Source of the DNA: Carcinoscorpius rotundicauda
Taxonomy: Eukaryota; Arthropoda; Merostomata; Xiphosura; Limulidae
Assembly: GCA_011833715.1 (NCBI GenBank)
Contig: CM022396.1
Span: forward strand, 32,189,533 to 32,253,532
Length of the DNA stretch: 64,000 nucleotides
Direction: 5' to 3'
Each line of letters starts with the position of its first letter. Positions within the stretch are counted from its first letter, which is position 1. The position numbers and the translations under genes were made by a program. Shown in pieces: positions 21,846-32,720 of this stretch. The notes below the pieces were generated by a model. The model ran no database searches. It was not told the origin of the DNA and saw only the letters and a program-made list of their open reading frames with translations.

Positions 21846-24472
21846 TTCTCTTCTACCATCATTTCCAAAGTTGTATGGGACAAGATTTGGAAGATCACTG
21901 GGCACTGTAATTCTACCCCCCACCCACCCAACTTTTGATCCTGCTCTCTGAGGACCAGGAAGTGGCTGATGCCACTTTTCTCATGCATCTAGCATCAGTT
22001 TCATTCACCACCTTTCTAGCCATCAAGACTTGGGCAGAGCAATCATGTTGTTACTTTCAGGCTGATTGTTTCTATGACTGTAATTGTTCCTTTACAATGG
22101 TGGAATTCAAGTTTGCTCTACACTGATCTGGCAGTACATCAGTTGGATCTGATGATATTCACTACTAGATGCTGCATCATCTTGCATCTGCACCTCTTGC
22201 CATTCTTCTGGTTGTGTTTAAATGAATATGGCAGAATAATGTTTTTCCTGATGCTTCATGTCTTTTCTTTTTCTAAGTCTAGGAAGAATCACAGGATTCC
22301 TTAAAACTACCACCAAGTTCCTTTGACAAGCTGTCTGTGTAAATTCTTAGAAAGGATGATTAATGTTCATCTTGTTTGGTTCCTCAAGTCAAACAATTTC
22401 CTGTCATGCACCCATGCAGTTTTCAACAACAGCATTCTACAATGTACCACCTGATTAGACTTGAAACATCAATCAGGGAATCCTTTCTCAAGCAACAGCA
22501 TCTTGTATCTATATTTTTAATCTTAAGAAGGCTTATGATACTGTGTGGAAATATAACATCTTGCAAGACTTCCATTCATATGGGTTGAATGGCATTTGCT
22601 CCTTTTTGTTAAAAAAAATGTTTAATGGACTGACAGTTCCAAACTCCATGTGGATATGAAACATTTTTTTTTCCATCAGGACTGTGTCTTGAGCATCACA
22701 CTTTTCATTGTAAAGAGTAATGGCATCAGTGGACATTTTCTCTCTACAGTTGCAAATGTACTCTATATTGATGACTTTCCATATCTTGTCAGTCATTGAC
22801 AATAAGGTTTATTGAATGGCAGCTACAGACTCTCCCCAATACTTTACTGAAGTGGACCACAGCAAAGGGTTTTGCCTTTTCTTTCTCTCTAAAATTGTTT
22901 GCATGCACTTCTGCCACTAATGGGGTATTTATCTTGATCTCGGGCTCTGTCTTGGAGAAGTTGTGGCTCCTGAGGCAAAGTTCTTGGAGCTTATGTTTGA
23001 GAGTAAGCTTATGTTGTTTCCATATATCAGCAGTTATGCATCATGTGTAAAAGTACACTGAACATCCTTTATTTCCTCTTGGGGAGTGAATCAATGTTCC
23101 ATGTTAATGATCTGATGTGCTTTCATTTGACTGAAACTGGACTATGGCTCTGCTAGAACCTTGGAGTTGAAGATGTTGGACTCTGTTCATCATCTGGGGC
23201 TTCAGCTCTACACAGGAGCTTTGTAGTTGGCAACTGTCTTCATTGTATACTTCAAAACTTCAATCCTAACCATAGTATCCCATCTGGGGTTGTGTTTTTC
23301 TTCAGTGGGTAATGCTTTTTTAGAATATATGGTCTGCCATTGTTCCTTTTGGCCTTTTTATTCATGTGCATTTGGCTGAATTGGGTCTGTCCTTGGATGA
23401 CATTGCTGTCTCCACTGGTCAGCCCATCTCACCATGGCTTATTACGATTCCCAAATGTGACATTTCTTTGAGACATCTGAAGAAGAGAGATGGTCTTGAT
23501 TGGAAATACAATCTTCTGTTTGCTGAACATATTTTAAACCATTCTTCTATCTCCATTCATATGGATGGTTTGTAAGTGACTTTTTGAGCTCTGCCATGAT
23601 TTATTGTGGTTTAGTGATTGCACAGAATCTCCTCTACAATTTCTGTTTTACTCCCATATTGTATACCATGTCTCTCACTCTGGATTATGTAGAAGCTATG
23701 CAATACACAAACTTTACTATTTATACCGATTCAATTAGCTCTCTACTGGTCTCGGAATTGCTTCATGGTAGTTTTTACCTTGTTCTCATCTGTATTCAAA
23801 ACTGACTGGTCCATTTCCGACCAGTTCTTCTGGATACCAAACCATGTTAGTATTCATGGGAACGAGCTTCCTGACACCACAGCTAAGTCTGACTGATCTG
23901 GTTCTATCACAGTTGTGTCTGCCCCATATGTGTACTACACTCCTGTATTAAGGCTTAGCACCATGTCACTTGGCAGCTGATTTGGAGTGAGCAGTGTGAT
24001 AACAAACTTTTCAGATCAAACCTTCTGTTGCTCTCTAGCCGTCTTTGTTCCATAAGGATCGAAAGGAGTTGTGCATTGGTCACAGTTTGTGACTCATTGT
24101 TTTCTTTTATCTGGGACTGATGAACCAATGTGTGGTTTGTGTGACACTTAAGTCACAATAGCCCACATTAGGCTGTCATTCTATTGTTTTGACCATGAGC
24201 AACAGCACAGTTTTAGACATTTTTTTTCATGGGTTCACCCTTGACATTGGACAGCATCAATGGTGATGATGACACTATCCACCTCAGTTGTGTTTTTAAA
24301 TTTTTAAGGGCCATTGTTCTTTTTAACTTTAAGTTTTTATTTCAAAAATTGGACTGTTTTAACATGATTCATTTTTACACATTTTAATAATTTAATTTTT
24401 AATTTTTTCCTGTTTTTTTTGGTTCAGATAGCCTAGTTGCTTTGTGTCAATGGACACCAAACAACTAACCAA
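21846..24472 (+). mobile_element. LINE-1w copy c, 3' part
   Basis: Resumes exactly at the duplicated target TTCTCTTCTACC with the copy c ORF2. It holds decayed RT (22,440-22,800) and RNase H blocks (near 23,530-23,900), then a short 3' UTR without the CCAGGA hairpins and the terminal CAGATAGCCTAGTTGCTTTG stem-loop near 24,425-24,448. Many stops and indels make it dead. Confidence 0.85.
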
Positions 24473-25216
24473 TGACACTCATTCTAGGTCATAAAATCTA
24501 GTTATTAGAAATTTATTTCTCTAGCAGAAGGCTTTACTCACTTAGTAATCAAGTTCATGTGAAGGGTAGTACACATATCAGTAATTAATAGCATACTCTG
24601 CAATAACAGTATCCTGTGGTCACTGTACTAAAATTTTCTCAAGCCTACTCATCCTTTATTATATTCAGGTAAACTGAGTTATTGTTAGATCCATTAGACA
24701 GATTGGGTTTCACTAAAGTTATTGATAATGGAGTATTATTAAAACTTACTTAACTGAGGTAGAACAGAATAATGGGAATGGACATAAATGTAGCAAAAAT
24801 GCATAATATTTATTATATAATGTAACACAAACACAGTATATGTACTTGTAGTTCTTACGAATGTCATGGAGTTGCTTCTGCTGGCTTTTGTATGTTCCAA
24901 TGTTTATATTTCTTAGTTTCCAAGAAACTTCACATTTATTTAGTGTGACATGCACTATCCATGTGAGTATTCATTCTCATTTCAATGTAAATGGGACTGT
25001 AACTACGAAATATCATCTGAAGAACCATTGAAAAGCACAACTTCAACATTGTTATACAAAGTGTCTTTTAAAGCATTTTCTTCCTAGGTTATAAAAGGTG
25101 TTGCCAGTTTTAAGAATAAGAAAGATTAATTGAAACAAGATCAACTGAACAGTTTTTCAACCACAAGTTATGTGAAATCTGCATGTATACAAAATAAATA
25201 TTTAATAATAGAAAAA

Positions 25217-25264
<48 letters not shown>

Positions 25265-25798
25265 ATTCATATATCATCATATGGTCCTGAATTTGAGTGC
25301 TAGGAGTTATAGGTTTAAATTTAAAGAGCTGAAATGCAGATGTACTCTTGAACAGGATTTTCCAATTAGAATTTTAAAAATGAATTTCTTGATAATGTAG
25401 TACTGATTTTAGCCTGCCTGGTTTTTAACTGTTGTTTCATAGGCACATGAATAACAAAAATATTTTATGTGAAGGGTTGACTGTTATGAATGTTTCTTTT
25501 TATTCATTATGAATTTTAATTATTCATCTTTAAATATTTGGTTCTTTACTTACAGTAGTAAATGATTTTATAGAAATAAACCTGATGACACCTGTTTAAA
25601 TCAACCTTGTTTTATATACCTGTACATTAAATATTTTACATCTTATTTCTTAATACATTATAGTTTATTATTTTGACTAATTACTGTGCTTGAGCTTTAA
25701 ACCACTGTTCACAGTGTTAATCTCCTACTGTCATCACCAGATTTGCAAGTTTCATAAATTTTTATAAATATCAACAATAAATGATTGCAGTCAAAATA
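24473..25798. other. Unassigned sequence 5' of TMF1, distal part
   Basis: AT-rich, without coding support. It contains the CA microsatellite at 25219-25261. Confidence 0.5.
25219..25261. repeat. (CA)n microsatellite
   Basis: About 21 uninterrupted CA units between ACGTA and GTATATTC. Likely length-polymorphic. Confidence 0.97.
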
Positions 25799-25985
25799 GA
25801 TGATAAGGAATAAATAACAATCAGTGATGTCGAGAAACCCACTTGTTGAGAAATTTATATGCAAAAACGGCTCATTTAGGTTGAGAAAATATTTTACATA
25901 GAAGAGCGAACAATGTTTCGACCTTCTATGTAAAATATTTTCTCAACCAAAACGAGCTGTTTTTGCACATAAAGATGATAAGGAA
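25799..25985. mobile_element. Penelope-derived hairpin insertion with 12-bp target duplication
   Basis: GATGATAAGGAA is repeated at 25799-25810 and 25974-25985. The insert holds CAGTGATGTCGAGAAACCCA and then two 50-bp inverted arms (25855-25904 and 25923-25972) around an 18-nt loop. Eleven extra bases sit between the left duplication and the CAGTGATG start. It is non-coding. Confidence 0.88.
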
Positions 25986-27744
25986 GCCCCACTGCTGTAA
26001 TTCACTTGAAAGAAAAACTTTTAGCAGCTCTTTACTTTCAGTCAAAAAAGTTTTAATAATTCTGATATTTCTTCCTGTTTTAACTTAATACCTCACTAGT
26101 TGTCTGGTACTTGTTTTAATCCTGTAGATAAAATGGACAGATGTACTCTTATCAGATAAATAAGATGCTTAAAAGATCCAAATACAGGTAAGGTACAAAA
26201 AAGCCATTTTATGAGAATACTAGCTTGTGTTCATTTCTTTATGACTCACAGATATGTTTCTGTCAGTTTTATTGTGAGAATTCTGCTCAGAGCTTTGTTT
26301 TTTTAAAAGCAGGCAAAAATATTTTTGAGTTTATTTTGTATATTTTTCTTGGTTGTATTTGACTTTGATTTCTGTAAAAGGGCCGTGTAGAATTTAAAGC
26401 AAAGAAGATAAAGTTGCACTTGAAGTAAGACCCAATTTAATAATGTGGTACAGATTAGGAGAGGCTCATCTCATCAACTAAAAGCTTTTACTAGTCATGG
26501 TGAGAGCTGTGCCTGTATTATTGTTATGCCTTCAGGCCCAACAGGTTGACATATAGCTTTTGCAGTTTGATTTCTTTTTATTAACCCTTCTCCTTTAAAT
26601 ACATGAGTATAGGATGTTATTGATAGAGTCATTTCCAGTCTGGACATCAAGATAGTTTCTATAGAACTCCCAAACATTTGTTGACTACTCCAAGAATTAC
26701 CAACTACTAGTTTAAATCACCACTGAACAAGGCAAAGGTTAAATGCATGTTGTTTACCAGGTAGAGCCATGATGCCACTAAGTGAAGTAGCCACTATCTT
26801 GACCAAAAACACCTTTTATCATAAAATACACAATCTAATAAGTTATTTTAGTGTGCAAAAATTAATAAAACATTAACAAAACTTGAATACGAAAATAAAA
26901 TCAATGTCTTGTCGTCTGTGTTCTTCAATGATAATCTCATCGTTTTGCAAGTTAAATACACTAACTTCCTATATTACTTTAAAAAGTAATTAAGCTACAG
27001 CCATCTTTCTTCAAAGTAAAAATAACTTGGTATAATTTAAGATGTGGAATATTGCTCAAATATATTTGACAAAGGACTGTTTCTATAAATTTCTGAAATA
27101 TTCAGTTTCTTTTGAGTAATAAAAATTAAAATCTGAACCAAGATGTTAAACTTTTTTTGGTAAGGAAGCTTTGCTGAAGAAAGTGAAACACTGGTTTCAG
27201 ATTTAAGTTATCTGAGAGAAGCTGAAGTGTTATTTCAGAAGTACAGCTATTCTTTGTATACATTTAAATTATATAATATGATTCAGTACTAAATGCCACA
27301 CTAGAAAATAAAAAAATTAAAATTTTTAAATCAAAGAAATTACTGAAATTGATGTGTAGATTTAGCATTGAAAACAGTGTACTTGAGCAGATTTATTTGC
27401 TAATAAAATCAAATTATTGTTTTTATAGCTATTAAAAGATTGGTGAAGAAAACGAGAAGACCAGTTGTATCACAGAAATCAAAATTACCCAGTTTTTAAT
27501 GTAATTAGTATTTTTCCTTGGAAAAGTTATGAATGTGGTATGAACTTAATGGATATTTTTAAGCATCAGTAAATTGAACCAGTTCTATTAGTTCTTGATT
27601 TATTCACCAGTATCAAAATTTTGGGCATCAGGAAATTAGTTTTGAAATATATATTTATCAAAATATGTTAAGTTTTTTCTGGGGAATCACACACACACAA
27701 AAGAACAAAGTGTGTAGAATAAATTTATTTTTATTTTTTTGATA
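25986..27744. other. TMF1 proximal upstream region (probable 5' UTR intron and promoter)
   Basis: AT-rich and non-coding. Its last bases (27,728-27,747) form a pyrimidine-rich tract ending in an acceptor, so at least part is probably an intron in the TMF1 5' UTR. I could not locate the upstream exon. Confidence 0.45.
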
Positions 27745-27747
27745 CAG
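27728..27747 (+). promoter_or_regulatory. Probable splice acceptor 7 bases upstream of the TMF1 start codon
   Basis: A T-rich tract (TTTTTATTTTTTTGATACAG) ends in CAG at 27745-27747 and is followed by GTAGAAA and the ATG at 27755. This is typical of an intron that ends within the 5' UTR. Confidence 0.55.
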
Positions 27748-27754
27748 GTAGAAA

Positions 27755-30700
27755 ATGAGTTGGTTCAACACAGTCAGTTTTGTTGGTTTTGCTAAATCGG
27801 CATTATCTTCTGCACAAAAGACAATAGATAAGGCTTTGGATATTCAAGAAGAACCAGAAGGTGGTAATAGAAAAACAACAGATATTTCAAAATGTGATTC
27901 ATGGTCATTCCAACAACAGCCAAAATCAAACCTATTAGCTGCTGGACAAAACACCCAACCTAAAAAGCTAGATTTACAAACAGAAACTACAATGTTGGAC
28001 CCTTTGGAAGAATTGAAATATAGTGAAATGTATGATAAGGAAAATTCAAAATTTTGGTCTGACTGGGGATTATTTTTTGATTCTCAGGAAACACCAGGCT
28101 CATTTGAAAATACTGAGAATCTCAGCACAGGATCTACATCAAAATATATTGGTAGCACAGTTGTTCAACAACCACAAACATCACAGTCTTTGCAAAAGAA
28201 AGAAGATAACATGTCAACATTACCATTATTTATTCCTGAAAATAAGTACACTAATAATCAGGTCAAATCATCACATGAATTTGAAAGTGAAGCAGCTTAT
28301 AGTTTATTAATTTATTCTGACAAAAGTGAAAACTTCATGAATCAGAATAATGACCAAAAAAATGTATGTTTTTCTTCTAAGGAAGACCTTAAAAATGATT
28401 CCACAATGTATAATGTAGAGAACGTAACGCAAAAGGAAGACCAATTTCAGACTAAATTATATCAATTTCAAAGTACAAGTACAGAATGTATTGTTGATAA
28501 GGGTGAATACTTATATAAGGAATATGAAGACAGAGAAAATATGGAAGAAACACTATATTACTGCAGTCAAGGACTAGATGATACTTGTCAGAAAAAAGAC
28601 TTTAAAAAATTTGAGTTTCAGGATATTGAAATAAGCAGAAAAGATAGAATTCTTATTTGTGATGAAGAGTTTGATCCACTTCATAAACAACTTGAGTTAC
28701 CCATAACACAAAATGATTCAAGTGACTCGGAAACCTTGACTGGTAGTGACCTTATGGCTCACTCCACAGAGGAAAAAAGTTTAGAAACTTTCGACTTTGA
28801 AGAAAAGAAACTAGAAGGTATTATAGATATGCTGCACAGTAACACATCACAAAAAAATAAAATAAAGGAAAATATTTTTGAAAATATTCCAGATACTGAA
28901 ATAGATTGGCAATATAATAGTAAATGCTTATTTTTTGAAGAAAATAGAGAGTTTCTTGTTGGTGAAAATATGAGCACTAAAGATGATATTGTTCAGCAGG
29001 AAATGGTTCAAGAAGATGTAAAAACTATTTTAGAGCAGGAACAAACTGATTGTCAACTTCAACACCTGACTTCTAGTTGCAACTCTGATACATCAGAAGA
29101 AAAACAACAAGAATGTAAACAAAAGCTAACTGAAGAAGAAAAAAATGAAGAAAAACATAATGAAATAGTTAGTAAAAAAGAAATATTATCTGACTTGCAA
29201 ACTAATACAGAGAGGAATCCATCAGACAAAAATGTAATTTCAACAAAACACTGTGATAGTTTGGAAATCCCTTTGTTCACAGAGTTACCTATTATTTCTT
29301 GTGATTCTCAAGCATTATCCAGAGATCAGGAGAACACACCCATGGAAATTATTGTTCAACATTCTTCAGATGAGTTGGAGGAAACACAAAATTTGGAGAC
29401 ATCTCAATCTGAGTATTTTGGTGAATCCTATCAATGTTTTAGTGTAGAAAAACAAGAAATAAGAGTTAGTAGTGAAGAAGATGAACCAAGAGATGCAAAA
29501 GACTGGGAGGCCAGATCTTCAGATAGTGTTGGTTCACATGAAACAAGCTCTTCAAGCTCTTTTGTGAAATGTGTGATGGATGATATAGATAATACATCAT
29601 CACTTCCAAGTACACATGGAAATTCTGGATCTCTATCTGAACGATCAGAACTTCAGAAACTTGACTTCAATAGTGGACATACATCTGGTGATGAAGTTGA
29701 GACAACTACATCATCAGATATTGAAATAATTTCACCAAATGGAGATAATGGAGAATACCATCGCTTATCTCCTTTGAAACACATGTGGACTTTGCGTCCA
29801 AACAGCAAAAGTAGATCTTCTGAAAGTCCATCATCTGACACTGGCAGAGAAGGAGTAATGCCTGCCGTTCAGGAAACAGAAGAGGAGAGTGATTTAGATG
29901 ACAAGAACATCAAAAAAACAACAGATTCTAAAACAGTAGCCATGGACAGCATGCTGAAGAGGATGACAGAGATAGAAGAAGTTTTGAATCAAAGAGAGAA
30001 ACAAATACTGGAACTAAGTAGAGAAAATATTAAACTGCAAGAGATCAATGACTCTCTACTGAATGAACTCAATCAAGTGAAGGAAGCTTACAGCAATGAA
30101 AGCAGAGGAGTATCTGGCTTGACCCAGGAGTTCACACAGAGGCTTGCTGATTTAGACACTAAGCTTCAAAATGTTACAAAGGAAAGAGAGAAACTCTTTC
30201 AAGACTTAGAAACTGCAAAACATGAAGCTGCTTGTCGTCTGAGTGTTAAAGAAACTGAAAAGATCCTTCAAGATAGAGACCAACAGATTAAGGAATTGTT
30301 ACAAGAAGGAGAAAAACTTTCAAAACAACAGCTCCAGCAATCTAACATTATTAAAAAACTGAGAGTCAAAGAAAAAGAAAATGATGGAATTATTAAATCA
30401 CAGAAAGAAACACTTGAAAGTCAAGCCAAAGAACTAGATCGCTTGAGAAAATCTTTAAATGCTAAAGATGAACAGGAGAAAATTCATATTGAAATTATTC
30501 GACAGCTCAAATCTACTGTTCAAAAACAAGAGACTGAAGTATCAATATTAAAAAGTGATTTGGAAGATGCCCATGAAAAAGTTTTAAGTTTAAACAAAGC
30601 TTTACAAGCATCTTCAAAGGAAATGGCTGAATTGTTAAGAGCTAATGTTGAAAAAGATAGCAAAGTTCAAGAAGCATTGTTGAGTGCTGAAATAGCAGCT

Positions 30701-31885
30701 AAAGAAGAACTACGTCAAACTTTAGAACATGTGAAACAAGAGTATAGTATAGAAAGGGAAACTTTGCAACATCACCTAAAAGAAGCAAGATCCATGGCTG
30801 ATCAACTTGAACAGGAAAGCCAATATAAAATAGGAACACTTCAGGCAGAAATAGTAGAATTGCAGAATAGATTGCAAGAAGCAGATCAGCGTACTGAAGA
30901 TGCTAATCAGAATATATCATCAGCAACGAGGCCTCTTTTGAGACAAGTAGAAAATCTGCAGTCAACCTTACGAATGCAGGCTGTGTCTTTTGAAAGGCTG
31001 GAGAAAAATCTGAATGAAAAACTTGTTGAATCTCAAAAAGAACTGATGTTACTGAAAGAATCTGAAAAAACAGCCAGAGAAACATGCAAAGAATTAAAAT
31101 CAAAGATTAACTCTCTACAGTCTGAAAATCTTCTTTTAAAACAGGAGGTTTACACTTTAACTAAACAAGTTGAAGATAATTCTAAAAAATTTGGAGAAAT
31201 TGAACTTGAGAAAGAAAAATCTATTAGCAGTAATGCTTATCTTAAGAATACCTTGGAGAGAAAGTTATCAGACTTGCAAAAGGAGAAGGAGAATTTGGAA
31301 ACACAAACAGTATTATTACAGCAGCAGTTAGATACTGAAAAAAGACAGGTAGAAGTTTTAAAAGACCAGATGAAATTTTCATCTGGAGCTGTTAGTGGAA
31401 CCAGTAGTCATCACTCAACTTCACCTTCTCATCATTTATCCTTCAGCAACTCTTTGAACCAGTGGGAGCCAGACCTAGTGGAGACAAATGAACATTTTGG
31501 ATGGGGCTTTTATTCTAGTTCAACTGCTCTTAACCACTTTTCTAAAATCAGTGATGCAACGATTTTGGAAAACTTACAATCTCAGCTAAAGCAAAAAGAA
31601 AGTCAATTAGTCCTTCTGCAGTCTCAAATTGAGCACTTGGAAAAAGTGAAGGAATCCATGACTCAAGAGCTAGTGAATTTAAATGAAAAAATTGAGCATC
31701 AAGACAGTGAATTATGTGTCCTTAAACACTTGCAGTCAGAATTCCAAGATATGGAGCAGAAATACAACACACTCCTTCAAATGTATGGGGAAAAAGTGGA
31801 AGAAGCTGAAGAATTAAAGCTAGATCTGGAAGATGTAAAATTGGCTTTTCGTAACCAGCTGGATGCTCTAACTAGAAACAGTTAG
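27755..31885 (+). CDS. TMF1: TATA element modulatory factor / golgin TMF (ARA160 family), single coding exon
   Basis: Golgi coiled-coil tether of 1376 residues (human about 1093). The N-terminus MSWFNTVSFVGFAKSALSSA followed by ALDIQEE matches the conserved TMF amphipathic start, the region that captures transport vesicles in studied animals. Residues about 31-725 are acidic, Ser/Thr/Gln/Glu-rich and poorly conserved, and account for the extra length. From residue 730 (MLKRMTEIEEVLNQREKQIL) a long coiled coil begins, with the family-typical GEKLSKQQLQQSNIIKKLR and RPLLRQVENLQSTL. A Ser/His-rich break at about 1209-1270 precedes the C-terminal TATA-binding/Rab6-binding-type domain ending QKYNTLLQMYGEKVEEAEEL and LDLEDVK. 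The Golgi role is known for the family; here it is inferred. There are no introns, stops or frameshifts. The 5' UTR acceptor and lack of an adjacent poly(A) tract argue against a processed copy. Confidence 0.94.
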   Translation: MSWFNTVSFVGFAKSALSSAQKTIDKALDIQEEPEGGNRKTTDISKCDSWSFQQQPKSNLLAAGQNTQPKKLDLQTETTMLDPLEELKYSEMYDKENSKFWSDWGLFFDSQETPGSFENTENLSTGSTSKYIGSTVVQQPQTSQSLQKKEDNMSTLPLFIPENKYTNNQVKSSHEFESEAAYSLLIYSDKSENFMNQNNDQKNVCFSSKEDLKNDSTMYNVENVTQKEDQFQTKLYQFQSTSTECIVDKGEYLYKEYEDRENMEETLYYCSQGLDDTCQKKDFKKFEFQDIEISRKDRILICDEEFDPLHKQLELPITQNDSSDSETLTGSDLMAHSTEEKSLETFDFEEKKLEGIIDMLHSNTSQKNKIKENIFENIPDTEIDWQYNSKCLFFEENREFLVGENMSTKDDIVQQEMVQEDVKTILEQEQTDCQLQHLTSSCNSDTSEEKQQECKQKLTEEEKNEEKHNEIVSKKEILSDLQTNTERNPSDKNVISTKHCDSLEIPLFTELPIISCDSQALSRDQENTPMEIIVQHSSDELEETQNLETSQSEYFGESYQCFSVEKQEIRVSSEEDEPRDAKDWEARSSDSVGSHETSSSSSFVKCVMDDIDNTSSLPSTHGNSGSLSERSELQKLDFNSGHTSGDEVETTTSSDIEIISPNGDNGEYHRLSPLKHMWTLRPNSKSRSSESPSSDTGREGVMPAVQETEEESDLDDKNIKKTTDSKTVAMDSMLKRMTEIEEVLNQREKQILELSRENIKLQEINDSLLNELNQVKEAYSNESRGVSGLTQEFTQRLADLDTKLQNVTKEREKLFQDLETAKHEAACRLSVKETEKILQDRDQQIKELLQEGEKLSKQQLQQSNIIKKLRVKEKENDGIIKSQKETLESQAKELDRLRKSLNAKDEQEKIHIEIIRQLKSTVQKQETEVSILKSDLEDAHEKVLSLNKALQASSKEMAELLRANVEKDSKVQEALLSAEIAAKEELRQTLEHVKQEYSIERETLQHHLKEARSMADQLEQESQYKIGTLQAEIVELQNRLQEADQRTEDANQNISSATRPLLRQVENLQSTLRMQAVSFERLEKNLNEKLVESQKELMLLKESEKTARETCKELKSKINSLQSENLLLKQEVYTLTKQVEDNSKKFGEIELEKEKSISSNAYLKNTLERKLSDLQKEKENLETQTVLLQQQLDTEKRQVEVLKDQMKFSSGAVSGTSSHHSTSPSHHLSFSNSLNQWEPDLVETNEHFGWGFYSSSTALNHFSKISDATILENLQSQLKQKESQLVLLQSQIEHLEKVKESMTQELVNLNEKIEHQDSELCVLKHLQSEFQDMEQKYNTLLQMYGEKVEEAEELKLDLEDVKLAFRNQLDALTRNS

Positions 31886-31996
31886 TTCAGCATGGTTTTA
31901 AAATGCACTATAAATAAAATGACTTGTACTGAAATATTGTTTTATTCAGCACATAATTATCTAGTATTTATTTTAATTGCAAATTATTAATATACA

Positions 31997-32036
<40 letters not shown>

Positions 32037-32617
32037 CAATAAACATAGTTTTCACTATATCAGGTAAGTGATTTGTACAGTGCAATGTATATTTGAGTAA
32101 TTTGTAAATCAAATTGATATAACATTTCTCATGCACAGTGGTTTGTCATTATTAATGTTTTCTCCTGTATTTTTGAAATATATATATATACTTTAGAGAT
32201 AAAGCGGAAAACATTAGTAATGGCAGAATAACTCATACTTGATAGGTGTTTGTGTATGTACACAAGTTTTAGAAAGATTTAAGAGATGTGTGTAATTGTG
32301 ATTCACTATGTACTTTGAAAGTCTTATTCTAATCTGGTGTTAATGTTTACTTCATTTTTTTAACCAGCTTGAAGTTTATAAAGAATATTTTAAAATTAGC
32401 AATTTTTATGCATCTCTATAAATTTTCTGGTGGTTCTTTTTTTGTGATGTTGGATTCATTGAAGCAGGAAAGTAAGCAAATACTTATCAAAACATCCCTT
32501 TGATAATTTTTGTGGTCACTTAATGTGTAGTATGAAAACAGTTTATTTTGAAAATTTTTGACAAGTAATATAGTTGTATGTTTCTTGCATGAAAAAAAAC
32601 CCTTGTGTGTATAGAAG
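31886..32617 (+). other. TMF1 3' UTR and flank with AT repeats
   Basis: The first poly(A) signal AATAAA is 28 bases after the stop codon. A (TA)n tract runs at about 31,998-32,031 and a shorter one near 32,180. Another CAATAAA occurs near 32,038. The exact transcript end cannot be read from sequence. Confidence 0.6.
31913..31918 (+). terminator. Candidate TMF1 polyadenylation signal
   Basis: AATAAA shortly after the TMF1 stop codon, followed by T-rich sequence (ATTGTTTTATTC) about 20 bases downstream. Confidence 0.55.
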
Positions 32618-32720
32618 AAGGCTAATGCTCTCAGTGATGTCGAGAAACCCACTTGTTGAGAATTTTATATGCAAAAACGGCTCATTTTTGCATATAAAAA
32701 AAAAAAAAGGCTAATGCTCT
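32618..32720. mobile_element. Minimal Penelope-derived hairpin insertion (75 bp), 14-bp target duplication
   Basis: AAGGCTAATGCTCT is repeated at 32618-32631 and 32707-32720. The insert is only CAGTGATGTCGAGAAACCCA..., then a perfect 15-bp hairpin (TTTTATATGCAAAAA 32663-32677 with its complement 32685-32699, 7-nt loop) and an A-run. Confidence 0.9.

Noticed and set aside
25219..25261. CA array or the interspersed repeats as a CRISPR array
   Set aside because: Simple dinucleotide repeat in an animal genome; no unique spacers of regular length.
25829..25846. Hammerhead ribozyme in the Penelope leader (TGATGTCGAGAAAC)
   Set aside because: It resembles the CUGAUGA...GAAA core, and Penelope elements are known to carry hammerheads, but the conserved A after UGAUG is missing and I could not pair three stems. 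A covariance-model search would decide.
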